A DNA stretch of 64,000 nt from Nocardioides szechwanensis (lineage in GTDB: Bacteria > Actinomycetota > Actinomycetes > Propionibacteriales > Nocardioidaceae): NCBI RefSeq assembly GCF_900103935.1, contig NZ_FNIC01000010.1:1-64000 (forward strand), read 5' to 3'. Positions within the stretch are counted from its first letter, which is position 1; the number at the start of each line of letters is the position of its first letter. Shown here in pieces: positions 10,627-18,389 of the stretch. The position numbers were made by a program, and so were the translations under genes. The notes under the pieces are model-generated. The model had not been told where the DNA came from. It searched no databases and saw only the letters and a program-made list of their open reading frames with translations.

Positions 10627-11673
10627 TCAGGGGCGGTGCTCGGCCAGGACCAGCGCCAGGTCGTCGTCGACGTGGGCGCCCACGTGGAGCACCAGCTGGT
10701 CGACGAGGTGGTCCAGCGACAGGTCGAGCGAGGGGTCGCGGAGCCCGTCGACGTGGTCGTCGAGCGGGAAGAAGCGGCCTCGGCGGTCGCGGGCCTCGAC
10801 CAGGCCGTCGGTGTAGAGGAGCAGCCGGGCGCCGGGCGGCCAGTCGTGCGTGAGCAGCACCGGGTCGGCGCCCAGGCCGAGAGGCAGGGCGTGCTCGGGC
10901 GGGTCGAGCTCGGTCACGGAGCGGCCCACGAGCAGCAGCGGGGCCGGGTGTCCGGCACTCGCCACGGTGAGCTGGTCGGCGCCGAGCTCGACGATCACCG
11001 CGGTGACGAAGTCCTCGTCGGAGGCCAGCTGGGCGACGGTGGCGTCGAGCGCCCGCGCCACCGCGCCCACGTCGGGCTCAGCGGCGGCGGCGTGCCGGAA
11101 CGCGCTCAGCACGGAAGCGGCGACCTGCGCGGCCTCGATGCCCTTGCCCTTCACGTCGCCGACGATGAGGCGCACGCCGTACGGCGTCTGCGCGACCTCG
11201 TAGAGGTCGCCACCCACCTGGGCGGCGGCCGTCGCCGAGACGTAGCGCGAGGCGAGGTCGACATCGAGCATCCGCGACGGCAGGGAGCTGAGCAGCGCCT
11301 GCTGCGCGGTCGCGGCGATCACGGTCATCCGCCGCAGCCGTTCCTCGCGCCGGTCCCGGACCACCGCCGAGACGACCGCGAGGATCCCGAGCGCGGCGCC
11401 GAGCCAGGCCCGTAGCAGCCACTCGGTGCCGGCTGTCTCGTCGTCGACGTAGCCGACCACGATCGCCACCACCACGCTGGCGAGTGCCACTGCCGCCGTA
11501 CGGCGGGCGTTGGTGAGCATCGAGGCGACGATCGCGCTGGCGGAGTAGGTCGCGGTGAGCAGCAGCTCGCGGCGCAGGTCGGCGCCCACGAACAGGGCGA
11601 GCACGGCGAAACCCGCCTGGAGCCCCCGATCGCGCATGAGGTGTCCCAGGCGTCCGAGAATGCGGGGGGACAT
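10627..11673 (-). CDS. SpoIIE/RsbU-type PP2C phosphatase with membrane domain
   Basis: A 348-residue protein with several N-terminal hydrophobic segments (about 15-105) and a C-terminal SpoIIE phosphatase domain (about 130-345). Motifs are VGGDLYEV, GDVKGKGIEAA, DEDFVTAVIVEL, SAGHPAPLLL and LYTDGLVEARD, covering the metal-binding aspartates. Such enzymes dephosphorylate anti-anti-sigma factors in partner-switching stress pathways. No sensory domain other than the membrane region, and no anti-sigma partner gene, is visible nearby, so its signal and target are unknown. The alternative of a nucleotide phosphatase is unlikely given the clear SpoIIE motifs. Confidence 0.85.
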   Translation of the reverse strand: MSPRILGRLGHLMRDRGLQAGFAVLALFVGADLRRELLLTATYSASAIVASMLTNARRTAAVALASVVVAIVVGYVDDETAGTEWLLRAWLGAALGILAVVSAVVRDRREERLRRMTVIAATAQQALLSSLPSRMLDVDLASRYVSATAAAQVGGDLYEVAQTPYGVRLIVGDVKGKGIEAAQVAASVLSAFRHAAAAEPDVGAVARALDATVAQLASDEDFVTAVIVELGADQLTVASAGHPAPLLLVGRSVTELDPPEHALPLGLGADPVLLTHDWPPGARLLLYTDGLVEARDRRGRFFPLDDHVDGLRDPSLDLSLDHLVDQLVLHVGAHVDDDLALVLAEHRP

Positions 11674-11759
11674 GGGCGCAGCATCTCAGCCGGCCGGCGC
11701 GCGGGAGGGGGAACCGTCGACATCGATGTCGGAACCTTCCGCGTGGCACTCGGTCCAGA

Positions 11760-13079
11760 TCAGGCCCTCGGCAGGCGCACCTCGAAGCGGGTGGGCTGAC
11801 CGGCGCTGGTCAGCAGGACGTCACCACCCACGCTGCGGGCCATCCGGCGCGCGAGCGCCAGCCCGAGGCCCGCACCGGAGCCCTCGCCGGACGTCGTACC
11901 CGGTTCGAAGACCGCGGTCACGTCACCCCCGACGCCCGCGCCGTCGTCCTCGATGACGACCGCGACCAGACCGGTGTCGACGAGGGGCGCGGTGACGGTG
12001 ACCCGCGAGGCGGCATGGCGCAGCGCGTTCGCGAGGACGGGTGCGAGCGCCCGCCGGGCGACCTCGCGGGGCACGGCGACGCGCTGGTCCGCGACCTCGA
12101 CGTGGACGACGACACCGGGACGGCTCGCGCTCTCGGCGACCACGTCCGCGACCACGTCGGCGAGCGCGATCGACGAGAGCGGCAGGACCGAGGCCTCGGT
12201 GCGCGCCAGCTCCAACAGAGCAGTGATGGTGCTCGCCATCCGGCGCGCCTCGAGGGCGATCTGGCGCAGGTCCTCGCGCACCGGGTCGGGCAGGCCCTCC
12301 CGGAGCAGGGCCAGGTCGGCGGCACCCTGTACGGCCGTGAGCGGCGTGCGCAGCTCGTGGGCGAGCTCGGAGGTCAGCCGCTGCTCCGAGCGGATGGCCG
12401 AGGTGACCTTGTCCAGGAGACCGTCCAGGACGGAGGCGAGCTCGGTGAGCTCGTTGGTGGGCGCACCGAGCCCGAAGCGCTGTCCGAGATCGTCCTCGCT
12501 CCAGTCCGCGGCGGTCTCCTCGAGCACCGCCACGGTCCGCAGCGCCCGGCCGGCCACCCACCACGCGACCAGGACGACGACGGCGGTCGCGAGCAGGCCG
12601 GTGATGAAGCTGGCCAGGAGGGAGTAGTGCTCGGCGTCCTCGTACGGCGCGAGCCGCTCCCCGACGACCACGACGCCGGACGCGCCGCTGCGCGTGGTGA
12701 AGGGGGTGGCGAGCAGCCGGTAGGACTCGCCCACGGCCACCCACCGCTCACTGGTGCTCCGCGCCAGGTCGGCGTACCGGTCCTCGACCGACGCGGAGGC
12801 GGTGCCGGCGACCGGGGCGCCGGCCTCGTCGTAGACGACGATCCCGACGTCGAGGTCGTAGTCGGGCACGACCAGCTCGGAGCCTGAGGTGGCGCTGTTG
12901 GTCGAGCTGATGACCGCGTCGCCGCGCTGCTCGAGCAGCCGGTCGATGTCGCGTTGGGTGAGGTCGGCGAGCAGGACCTGGAGCACGATGGTGAGCAGCA
13001 GCATCGCCGTCGCCGTCACGCACGCGGTGAGGACAACGATCTGGCCCCGAAACGTTCCGAGCGTGCGTGCTGGCCTCAC
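11760..13079 (-). CDS. Sensor histidine kinase
   Basis: A 439-residue membrane histidine kinase. Two membrane helices (about 12-38 and 155-176) bracket an extracytoplasmic sensor region of about 115 residues. A HAMP-like linker follows, then a DHp domain with the phospho-accepting histidine H241 in SELAHELRTPLTA, and a HATPase domain with NALRHA (N box), DDGAGVG (G1) and GAGLGLALARR (G2). The GTG at 13079 shares GTGA with the response-regulator stop, so the pair is co-translated. The signal is not predictable; the sensor region shows no known domain by eye. Confidence 0.92.
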   Translation of the reverse strand: MRPARTLGTFRGQIVVLTACVTATAMLLLTIVLQVLLADLTQRDIDRLLEQRGDAVISSTNSATSGSELVVPDYDLDVGIVVYDEAGAPVAGTASASVEDRYADLARSTSERWVAVGESYRLLATPFTTRSGASGVVVVGERLAPYEDAEHYSLLASFITGLLATAVVVLVAWWVAGRALRTVAVLEETAADWSEDDLGQRFGLGAPTNELTELASVLDGLLDKVTSAIRSEQRLTSELAHELRTPLTAVQGAADLALLREGLPDPVREDLRQIALEARRMASTITALLELARTEASVLPLSSIALADVVADVVAESASRPGVVVHVEVADQRVAVPREVARRALAPVLANALRHAASRVTVTAPLVDTGLVAVVIEDDGAGVGGDVTAVFEPGTTSGEGSGAGLGLALARRMARSVGGDVLLTSAGQPTRFEVRLPRA

Positions 13080-13735
13080 CTGACTCGGAACCCCACTCCC
13101 CGCACGGTCTCGATGGCCACCGGTGAGCCGACCGCGTCGAGCTTGGCGCGGACCCGCCTGATGAAGGAGTCGACGGTGTTCTCGGTGACGACGGCACCGT
13201 CGGGCCAGGCCGCCGCCACCACGGTACGGCGGCGCACGACCTCGCCGGGGCGCGAGGTGATGGCGGCGAGCATCCGGTACTCCGTGGGGGTGAGCAGGAC
13301 CTCGCCGGTCGCGGTCCGTACGGCGTGCGCCGTCGGGTCCAGCTCGAGCCCGGCGACGTGGGCGGCGGCCGGGCGGCCACGGCGTCCCAGCGCCTCCACG
13401 CGCAGCAGCAGCTCCTGCACGTCGAACGGCTTGGAGAGGTAGTCGTCGCCGCCGGCGTGGAAGCCGGACACGCGGTCCGACACGGAGCCAAGCGCGGTGA
13501 GGAACAGCACCGGAGCGGTCTGCCCGGCGGACCGGAGCGCCTGGGTGACGTCGCGACCGTCGGAGTCGGGCAGCCCGATGTCCATCACGATCAGGTCGAC
13601 GGGCGCGGCGGCCCCGAACTGGCGCAGTGCCTCGCCGCCGTCGTGCGCGGCCAGCACCTCGTGGCCGGCGAACCTCAGGGCCTCGCGGAGGAGTCGCCGG
13701 ATCCCGGCATCGTCCTCGCAGACCCCGACCAGCAC
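13076..13735 (-). CDS. OmpR/PhoB-family response regulator
   Basis: A 219-residue regulator paired with the histidine kinase that follows it. The receiver domain (about 1-115) has the acidic pair E8-D9, phosphorylation site D52 (VMDIGLP), T80 and K102 (SKPF). The winged-helix DNA-binding domain (about 125-218) has LTPTEYRML and the ENTVDSFIRRVRAKL recognition region. I choose the GTG at 13735, four bases after the DUF2231 stop, with GGGAG about 8 bases before it. A longer frame to 13798 would run back into the upstream gene and adds residues not expected before the receiver. Confidence 0.92.
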   Translation of the reverse strand: MLVGVCEDDAGIRRLLREALRFAGHEVLAAHDGGEALRQFGAAAPVDLIVMDIGLPDSDGRDVTQALRSAGQTAPVLFLTALGSVSDRVSGFHAGGDDYLSKPFDVQELLLRVEALGRRGRPAAAHVAGLELDPTAHAVRTATGEVLLTPTEYRMLAAITSRPGEVVRRRTVVAAAWPDGAVVTENTVDSFIRRVRAKLDAVGSPVAIETVRGVGFRVR

Positions 13736-13739
13736 GGGA

Positions 13740-14231
13740 TCAGTCTCCCGCGACCGCGCCTGCTGCGTCACCCCAGGCGGACTTCGCCCCGCTGTCACCG
13801 ACCCGGTAGACCTGGAAGCCGGCGGCCAGGCCGACGACGACCGCGACCACGGCGACCACGGTCAGGGCTGTGGTGCTCGTGGCGGCGGCTCCGTCCGCCT
13901 CCAACCGGCGGTCGTGCTGCCGCTGGAGGTAGACCAGGACGGCGGACGCCAGGAGCAGGGCCAGGGCGAACCAGACCAGCGACTCCCCGAGCTCGGCGTG
14001 GTCTCCGCCGGGCTCACCGACGCGCCCCTCGAGGGCCTCGCCGCTCGAGGTCGCGACCGGGCAGAGCACCGTCGCGACGAGGGCCGACGCCACGACCAGC
14101 GGCCCGTAGGGGCGCCGCCACCTGGGCCGGACGGCGATGGCGATGGTCCCGAGGGTGGCCAGGGGCAGGAGCACGACGATGGCGTGCACCACGAGCGGGT
14201 GCACTGGGATGCCGTTGATCAGGTCGAACAT
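13740..14231 (-). CDS. DUF2231 family integral membrane protein
   Basis: A 163-residue protein with four predicted membrane helices (about 10-32, 42-60, 85-103, 122-143). It begins MFDLINGIPVHPLVVHAIVVLLPL; the HPLVVH motif near the N-terminus is the DUF2231 signature and may bind a metal or heme. A hydrophilic loop follows the second helix. Function unknown. It is the first gene of a three-gene unit with the two-component system (gap of four bases), so the kinase and regulator may control or respond to it. A GAGAGG motif precedes the ATG. Confidence 0.8.
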   Translation of the reverse strand: MFDLINGIPVHPLVVHAIVVLLPLATLGTIAIAVRPRWRRPYGPLVVASALVATVLCPVATSSGEALEGRVGEPGGDHAELGESLVWFALALLLASAVLVYLQRQHDRRLEADGAAATSTTALTVVAVVAVVVGLAAGFQVYRVGDSGAKSAWGDAAGAVAGD

Positions 14232-14346
14232 GACGAACCTCTCTATGCAGTTGTGGGAGTCGTGGGCTCCCTGCCAGTGTCGAGCCGCGGACCTGCCGAC
14301 AACCTGACTGCAGGCGCTGACCGGGCGCTCCGCTTCGGGGCCCGCC

Positions 14347-14352
14347 TAGGGT
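14347..14352 (+). promoter_or_regulatory. -10 element (TAGGGT), probable leaderless promoter of the SDR gene
   Basis: TAGGGT matches TANNNT and ends seven bases before the ATG at 14360, so transcription should begin at the start codon. No Shine-Dalgarno sequence at normal spacing competes with this reading. Confidence 0.5.
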
Positions 14353-14359
14353 CGGGAGC

Positions 14360-15331
14360 ATGAGACCCACCCACCTCGTCGACGCGGCGCTCGACCGCTC
14401 CCTGGTGCTCGGCTACACCAAGATCGGCCCCGCGCTGCGCCGGCGCTGGTGGCCCGCCGACCCCGCCACCGGCTCCCTGCACGGCAAGCGGGTCGTCGTC
14501 ACCGGCGCCACGTCGGGCATCGGCGAGGCGATGGCGCAGTCGTTCGCGGAGCTGGGCGCCACCGTGCACCTGCTCGGTCGCAACCGCGCCAAGGTGGCGT
14601 CGTACGCCGAGGGGTTGCGGCGGGCGGTCCCGACGGCCGACGTGGTCGAGGAGGTGTGCGACGTCGGCGACCTCGACGCCGTACGCGCCTGGTGTGCCGA
14701 CCTGACCGGCCGCGTCGACGCGCTGCACGGGATCGTCCACAACGCCGGCGCGATGCCCAAGGAGCGCGCCGAGACCGCGCAGGGCCACGAGCTCGCGCTG
14801 GCCGCGCACGTGCTCGGCCCGCACCTGATGACCGAGCTGCTGCTGCCGGTGCTCGGCGCGGCGCAGGGCTCGTCGGTGGTCTTCATGTCCTCCGGCGGCA
14901 TGTACGGCGCCGGGCTGCGCGTGGAGCCCGACGAGATCGAGTTCCGCGACGGGGAGTACGACGGCGTCCAGGCCTACGCGCGCACCAAGCGGATGCAGGT
15001 GGTGCTGGCCGCGGCGTGGTCCGACCGCCTGCGCGGCGGCGAGGTCCGGGTCGAGAGCATGCACCCCGGCTGGGTGGCGACCCCGGGCGTGAGCGAGAGC
15101 CTGCCCCGCTTCGACAAGGTGATGGGGCCTCTCCTGCGCGACCCGCGCAGCGGCGCCGACACCGCCGTCTGGCTGGTGGCCACGCGCCCCGACTCGGCCG
15201 GCAGCCGGCACTTCTGGCACGACCGGGCGCTGCGGCCGACGACGTACGGCTGGCAGCGCGACGAGGACCCGGCCCGGGTGAGCCGCTTCCTCTCCTACGT
15301 CTCCGGGGCGACCGGCACCACCGCCTGGTGA
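14360..15331 (+). CDS. Short-chain dehydrogenase/reductase (SDR)
   Basis: A 323-residue NAD(P)-dependent oxidoreductase. The Rossmann fold starts at about residue 43 with VVVTGATSGIGEAMAQ (TGxxxGxG). NNAG is replaced by HNAG (HNAGAM), and SSGG with Y-x-R-T-K (YARTKRMQ) supplies a variant of the YxxxK catalytic pair, with arginine and threonine between tyrosine and lysine. The extra N-terminal 40 residues and the HPGWVATPG loop resemble the DHRS12-like group. Substrate unknown. It is followed closely by the nitroreductase gene and probably lies in the same transcript or an adjacent one. Confidence 0.85.
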   Translation: MRPTHLVDAALDRSLVLGYTKIGPALRRRWWPADPATGSLHGKRVVVTGATSGIGEAMAQSFAELGATVHLLGRNRAKVASYAEGLRRAVPTADVVEEVCDVGDLDAVRAWCADLTGRVDALHGIVHNAGAMPKERAETAQGHELALAAHVLGPHLMTELLLPVLGAAQGSSVVFMSSGGMYGAGLRVEPDEIEFRDGEYDGVQAYARTKRMQVVLAAAWSDRLRGGEVRVESMHPGWVATPGVSESLPRFDKVMGPLLRDPRSGADTAVWLVATRPDSAGSRHFWHDRALRPTTYGWQRDEDPARVSRFLSYVSGATGTTAW

Positions 15332-15365
15332 CCCTGACGAGTCACTGGCCGGGATACTGACGGGC

Positions 15366-15983
15366 ATGGAGAAGCCGCACGCACCGATGCCCGGGGCCGA
15401 GGCACTCGCGGAGCCGCTGCGGTCGCGGTGGAGCCCGAGCATCTTCGACGACGAGCACCGGCTGACCCGCGAGCAGGTCGAGACCCTGCTCCACGCGGCG
15501 CAGTGGGCGCCGAGTTGGGGCAACAGCCAGCCGTGGGCCTTCGTGGTCGCCGAGCGCGGGTCGGCCGCCCACCAGGTGCTCGTCCGCCACCTCACCCGGG
15601 GCAACTCCGGCTGGGTGCCGCGCGCCTCGGTCGTGCTCGTCACCGCGGCGCAGGTCGGGCCCGGCCCGGACGGCGAGCGCTGGCGGGGCGCGGACTACGC
15701 GCTGCACGACCTCGGCCAGGCCGCCGCACACCTCACCCTCCAGGCGCGGGCGATGGACCTGCACGCCCACCAGTTCGCCGGCTTCGACCACGAGGCCGTG
15801 CACGACGCGCTCGGTGTACCCGCCTGGTACCGCGTGATGACCGGGATCGCGGTCGGCCGGCGCGGCAAACCAGACGACGTGCCCGAGCGCGACCGCGAGC
15901 GCGAGCAGCGCGAGCGGCACCGCCGGCCCCTGGCCGACTTCGTGTGGGGCGACGTTTGGGGCGACCCCTGGACGACCGCATGA
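15366..15983 (+). CDS. Nitroreductase-family oxidoreductase
   Basis: A 205-residue FMN-dependent oxidoreductase. Family features: the N-terminal RSRWSPSIFDDEHRL region that contacts FMN phosphate, AAQWAPSWGNSQPWAFVV, a central dimer helix DLGQAAAHLTLQARAMDLHAH, and the C-terminal GIAVGRRGKPDDVPE. It likely reduces nitro or quinone compounds; the natural substrate is not evident. GATACT seven bases before the ATG may be its -10 element. Its stop overlaps the ATG of the next gene (ATGA), so the two are coupled. Confidence 0.85.
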   Translation: MEKPHAPMPGAEALAEPLRSRWSPSIFDDEHRLTREQVETLLHAAQWAPSWGNSQPWAFVVAERGSAAHQVLVRHLTRGNSGWVPRASVVLVTAAQVGPGPDGERWRGADYALHDLGQAAAHLTLQARAMDLHAHQFAGFDHEAVHDALGVPAWYRVMTGIAVGRRGKPDDVPERDREREQRERHRRPLADFVWGDVWGDPWTTA

Positions 15984-16630
15984 GCCGCCGCCTCAAGGCC
16001 CTGTTGCTGATCGCCATCGTCGCGGTGATGGTCAACCTGCCGCTGGTGCACAGCTCGTGGACCGCCTGGCGCGTGGACCGCTCCGGGGTCGACGTCGTCG
16101 CGGCCGTGACCGACACCGGCACGGTGACCGACGAGGCCTACCTGGTGGAGTTCCGGATGCCCGCCGAGGTCGATCCCGACCAGCAGCTCTGGACGGCCCA
16201 GGTCGACCAGGCGACGTACGACGACGCGGTGGCGACCGAGCAGGTGGACGTGCGGGTGATTTCCGACCAGCCCGCCGCCTACCGGGTCGAGGGCGAGGTG
16301 ACCAGCAGCCTCGGGCTCGTCGTCACCGTCTTCGTCGACCTCCTGCTGCTCGTCGCGGCGCTGCTGGTGTGGCGCTTCGCCGGCATCAGACGTGGCCGCC
16401 CGGACCTGGTGCTCGTCGCCGGTGAGGACGTGCGGCGCTGCCGGACGGGGGCGGTCCTGGAGGAGCTCGAGGACGGACGGCACCGGGTGGCCGGCGAGGT
16501 GTGCGCCATCGAGGAGGGCGAGATCGTGCTCGACCTCGGGGACCGGCGGGTCCGCGTCCACCTCGACGGCCACGACAACCAGGTGGGCTACCAGCAGCCG
16601 GCCCAGGTGACCGGGCGCCTCGTCGGCTGA
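15980..16630 (+). CDS. Membrane protein of unknown function
   Basis: A 216-residue protein with an N-terminal membrane helix (about 5-23), an extracytoplasmic segment of about 85 residues, a second helix (about 112-134) and a cytoplasmic C-terminal domain of about 80 residues rich in charged beta-strand-like stretches (ILDLGDRRVRVHLDGH type). I do not recognise the family. ATGA overlap with the nitroreductase gene suggests a shared transcript. The domain could be an OB-like or regulatory module, but nothing specific supports that. Confidence 0.7.
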   Translation: MSRRLKALLLIAIVAVMVNLPLVHSSWTAWRVDRSGVDVVAAVTDTGTVTDEAYLVEFRMPAEVDPDQQLWTAQVDQATYDDAVATEQVDVRVISDQPAAYRVEGEVTSSLGLVVTVFVDLLLLVAALLVWRFAGIRRGRPDLVLVAGEDVRRCRTGAVLEELEDGRHRVAGEVCAIEEGEIVLDLGDRRVRVHLDGHDNQVGYQQPAQVTGRLVG

Positions 16631-16693
16631 GGACGGTCGCCCAGGAACTGGTCGGCCGAGAATGTCTAGGGGCCCTTTGGGACACTGGGGGTC

Positions 16694-17176
16694 ATGTCCT
16701 CCCTCCAAGACTTCAGCGCGACCGGCATCGACGGCTCCGAGGTCGACCTCGCCGCCTACGCCGGCCAGGTCGTGCTCGTCGTCAACACCGCGTCCCAGTG
16801 CGGGTTCACCCCGCAGTACCAGGGCCTCCAGGCGCTGCACGACAAGTACGGCGAGGAGGGGTTCGCCGTGCTGGGCTTCCCGTGCGACCAGTTCGGCCAC
16901 CAGGAGCCCGGTGAGGACGCCGAGATCGCGGGGTTCTGCGAGCGCAACTTCGGGGTGACGTTCCCGCTGTTCAGCAAGGTCGACGTCAACGGCGACGACG
17001 CGCACCCGGTCTTCGCGTGGCTGCGCTCCGAGAAGGGCGGCCTGCTCGGCAGCAAGATCAAGTGGAACTTCACCAAGTACCTCGTCGGCAAGGACGGCCA
17101 GGTGATCGGCCGCTACTCGCCGACCACGAAGCCGGAGAAGATCAGCTCCGACATCGAGAAGGCGCTGGCCGCCTGA
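16694..17176 (+). CDS. Glutathione peroxidase-family thiol peroxidase
   Basis: A 160-residue peroxidase of the thioredoxin-dependent GPx type. The active-site pattern is NTASQCGFTPQY (catalytic cysteine C36), GFPCDQFG and WNFTKYLV, giving the Cys-Gln-Trp/Asn set; the second cysteine in GFPC is the usual resolving-type position. Actinobacteria generally lack glutathione, so reductant is probably thioredoxin. A second family member lies at 47.8-48.3 kb on the other strand. The start at 16694 is preceded by GACACT with a seven-base gap, a weak leaderless promoter match. Its stop shares TGATG with the next gene. Confidence 0.9.
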   Translation: MSSLQDFSATGIDGSEVDLAAYAGQVVLVVNTASQCGFTPQYQGLQALHDKYGEEGFAVLGFPCDQFGHQEPGEDAEIAGFCERNFGVTFPLFSKVDVNGDDAHPVFAWLRSEKGGLLGSKIKWNFTKYLVGKDGQVIGRYSPTTKPEKISSDIEKALAA

Positions 17177-17643
17177 TGGGCGTCTTCTCGGCGAAGACCA
17201 CCGCGGAGGCCGTCGTACCCCATGAGCGGTCGCGCATCTGGGACGTCCTGGTCGACCCCACCCTGGTCGCGCAGATGACGCCGTTCGTGAAGCGGATCGA
17301 CGCGAGCGGCGACTACTGGCGCTGGTCGATGACCGGCCTCGAGGTGCTCGGCGTCGGCTTCGCGCCGTCGTTCACCGAGCGGATGGTGCTCGAGGACCAG
17401 GAGCGCCTGGAGTTCCACCACGAGCCGCCCGAGAACGAGAAGGAGCGAGCCGGCGTCAACGGCTGGTACGACCTCTCCGAGGCGCAGGGCGGCACCCGGC
17501 TCGAGACCAGTCTCGAGATCTGCGTCAGCCTGCCCCTGCCCCGCGCCGCGGGCCCGGCCGTCCGCTCCACCATGAAGGGCGTGATGGCCACCATGGGCGA
17601 CCGCTTCTCCAAGAACCTGCTCGACTACCTCGCCAAGGGCTGA
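17176..17643 (+). CDS. SRPBCC (START-like) family protein
   Basis: A 155-residue small-ligand-binding fold of the polyketide cyclase/SRPBCC type. It begins MGVFSAKTTAEAVVPHERSR followed by IWDVLVDPTLVAQMTPFV, a typical first strand, helix pair and W/F pocket rim, and ends with the long C-terminal helix MKGVMATMGDRFSKNLLDYL. The ATG overlaps the GPx stop by one base. Ligand unknown. The last 19 bases overlap the 3' end of the convergent methyltransferase gene. Confidence 0.75.
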   Translation: MGVFSAKTTAEAVVPHERSRIWDVLVDPTLVAQMTPFVKRIDASGDYWRWSMTGLEVLGVGFAPSFTERMVLEDQERLEFHHEPPENEKERAGVNGWYDLSEAQGGTRLETSLEICVSLPLPRAAGPAVRSTMKGVMATMGDRFSKNLLDYLAKG

Positions 17644-18362
17644 GGCCGCAGGGCGCAGGTGGCGCGACGCTTCCAGCGCGGCGGCCGCCGGTAGTAGGAC
17701 TTGAGACCGACCCGCTGGGCCTCGGGGAGCGACTCCCAGTCGGCCCACTCGGTGGTGTAGCCCAGCGAGCCGGCCATCAGCTCCATGGCCGAGAAGCTGG
17801 GTACGCCGATCGGCGCCATCTCCTGCTCCTCGGTGTAGCCGATGGTGTTGAGGTGGCTGGAGACCGGCTCCTCCGCCAGCCGGATGACCGGCTCGGGCGC
17901 GACCGCGAACTCGCTGTCGATGATGACCAGCCCGGGCTTGAGCTGGTGGATCATCGTGAGCAGGCCGTAGTGGTTCATGACGTGGTAGTAGAGGCCGAAG
18001 ATGGCGACCACGTCGAAGGTCTCGCCGGCCGCGGCCAGCTTGGGCAGCTCCTCGTAGACGTCGCCCTGGACGAAGCGCACGCGCGACTTCGCCTCGGTCT
18101 CGGGGTAGCCGGCGGCGAACTCCGCGGTCAGCTCCGGCCGCACCTCGACCCCGACCACCTCCCGGGCGCCGGCTGAGGCGAGCGCGTAGGACCAGCGGCC
18201 GTCGTGCGCGGCGAGGTCGAGCACCCTCGCGCCCGACAGCTCCTGGGCGTAGGCGTCGATGAGGAACCCGTGGCGCTGGTTGAGCCGGTTGATCATGGGC
18301 TGGCGGCCGGTGTAGCGAGGGTTGTCCGCGAGAAAGTCGAAGAAGGGCACGCGCTCGACCAT
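17625..18362 (-). CDS. SAM-dependent methyltransferase
   Basis: A 245-residue class I methyltransferase. Motif I is VLDLAAHDGRWSYALASAGA (about 46-65), motif II VVGVEVRPE, and motif IV region VVAIFGLYYHV. The N-terminal 40 residues contain MINRLNQRHGFLI, seen in DUF1698/TylF-like and small-molecule methyltransferases. The C-terminus is basic (RRPPRWKRRATCALRP). Substrate unknown. It converges on the SRPBCC gene with a 19-base overlap and is followed upstream by MMPL after 27 bases in the same direction as that exporter, so it might belong to the same transcript. Confidence 0.8.
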   Translation of the reverse strand: MVERVPFFDFLADNPRYTGRQPMINRLNQRHGFLIDAYAQELSGARVLDLAAHDGRWSYALASAGAREVVGVEVRPELTAEFAAGYPETEAKSRVRFVQGDVYEELPKLAAAGETFDVVAIFGLYYHVMNHYGLLTMIHQLKPGLVIIDSEFAVAPEPVIRLAEEPVSSHLNTIGYTEEQEMAPIGVPSFSAMELMAGSLGYTTEWADWESLPEAQRVGLKSYYRRPPRWKRRATCALRPQPLAR

Positions 18363-18389
18363 ACGCGCGGCCGGCGTGACCGGGCCCGC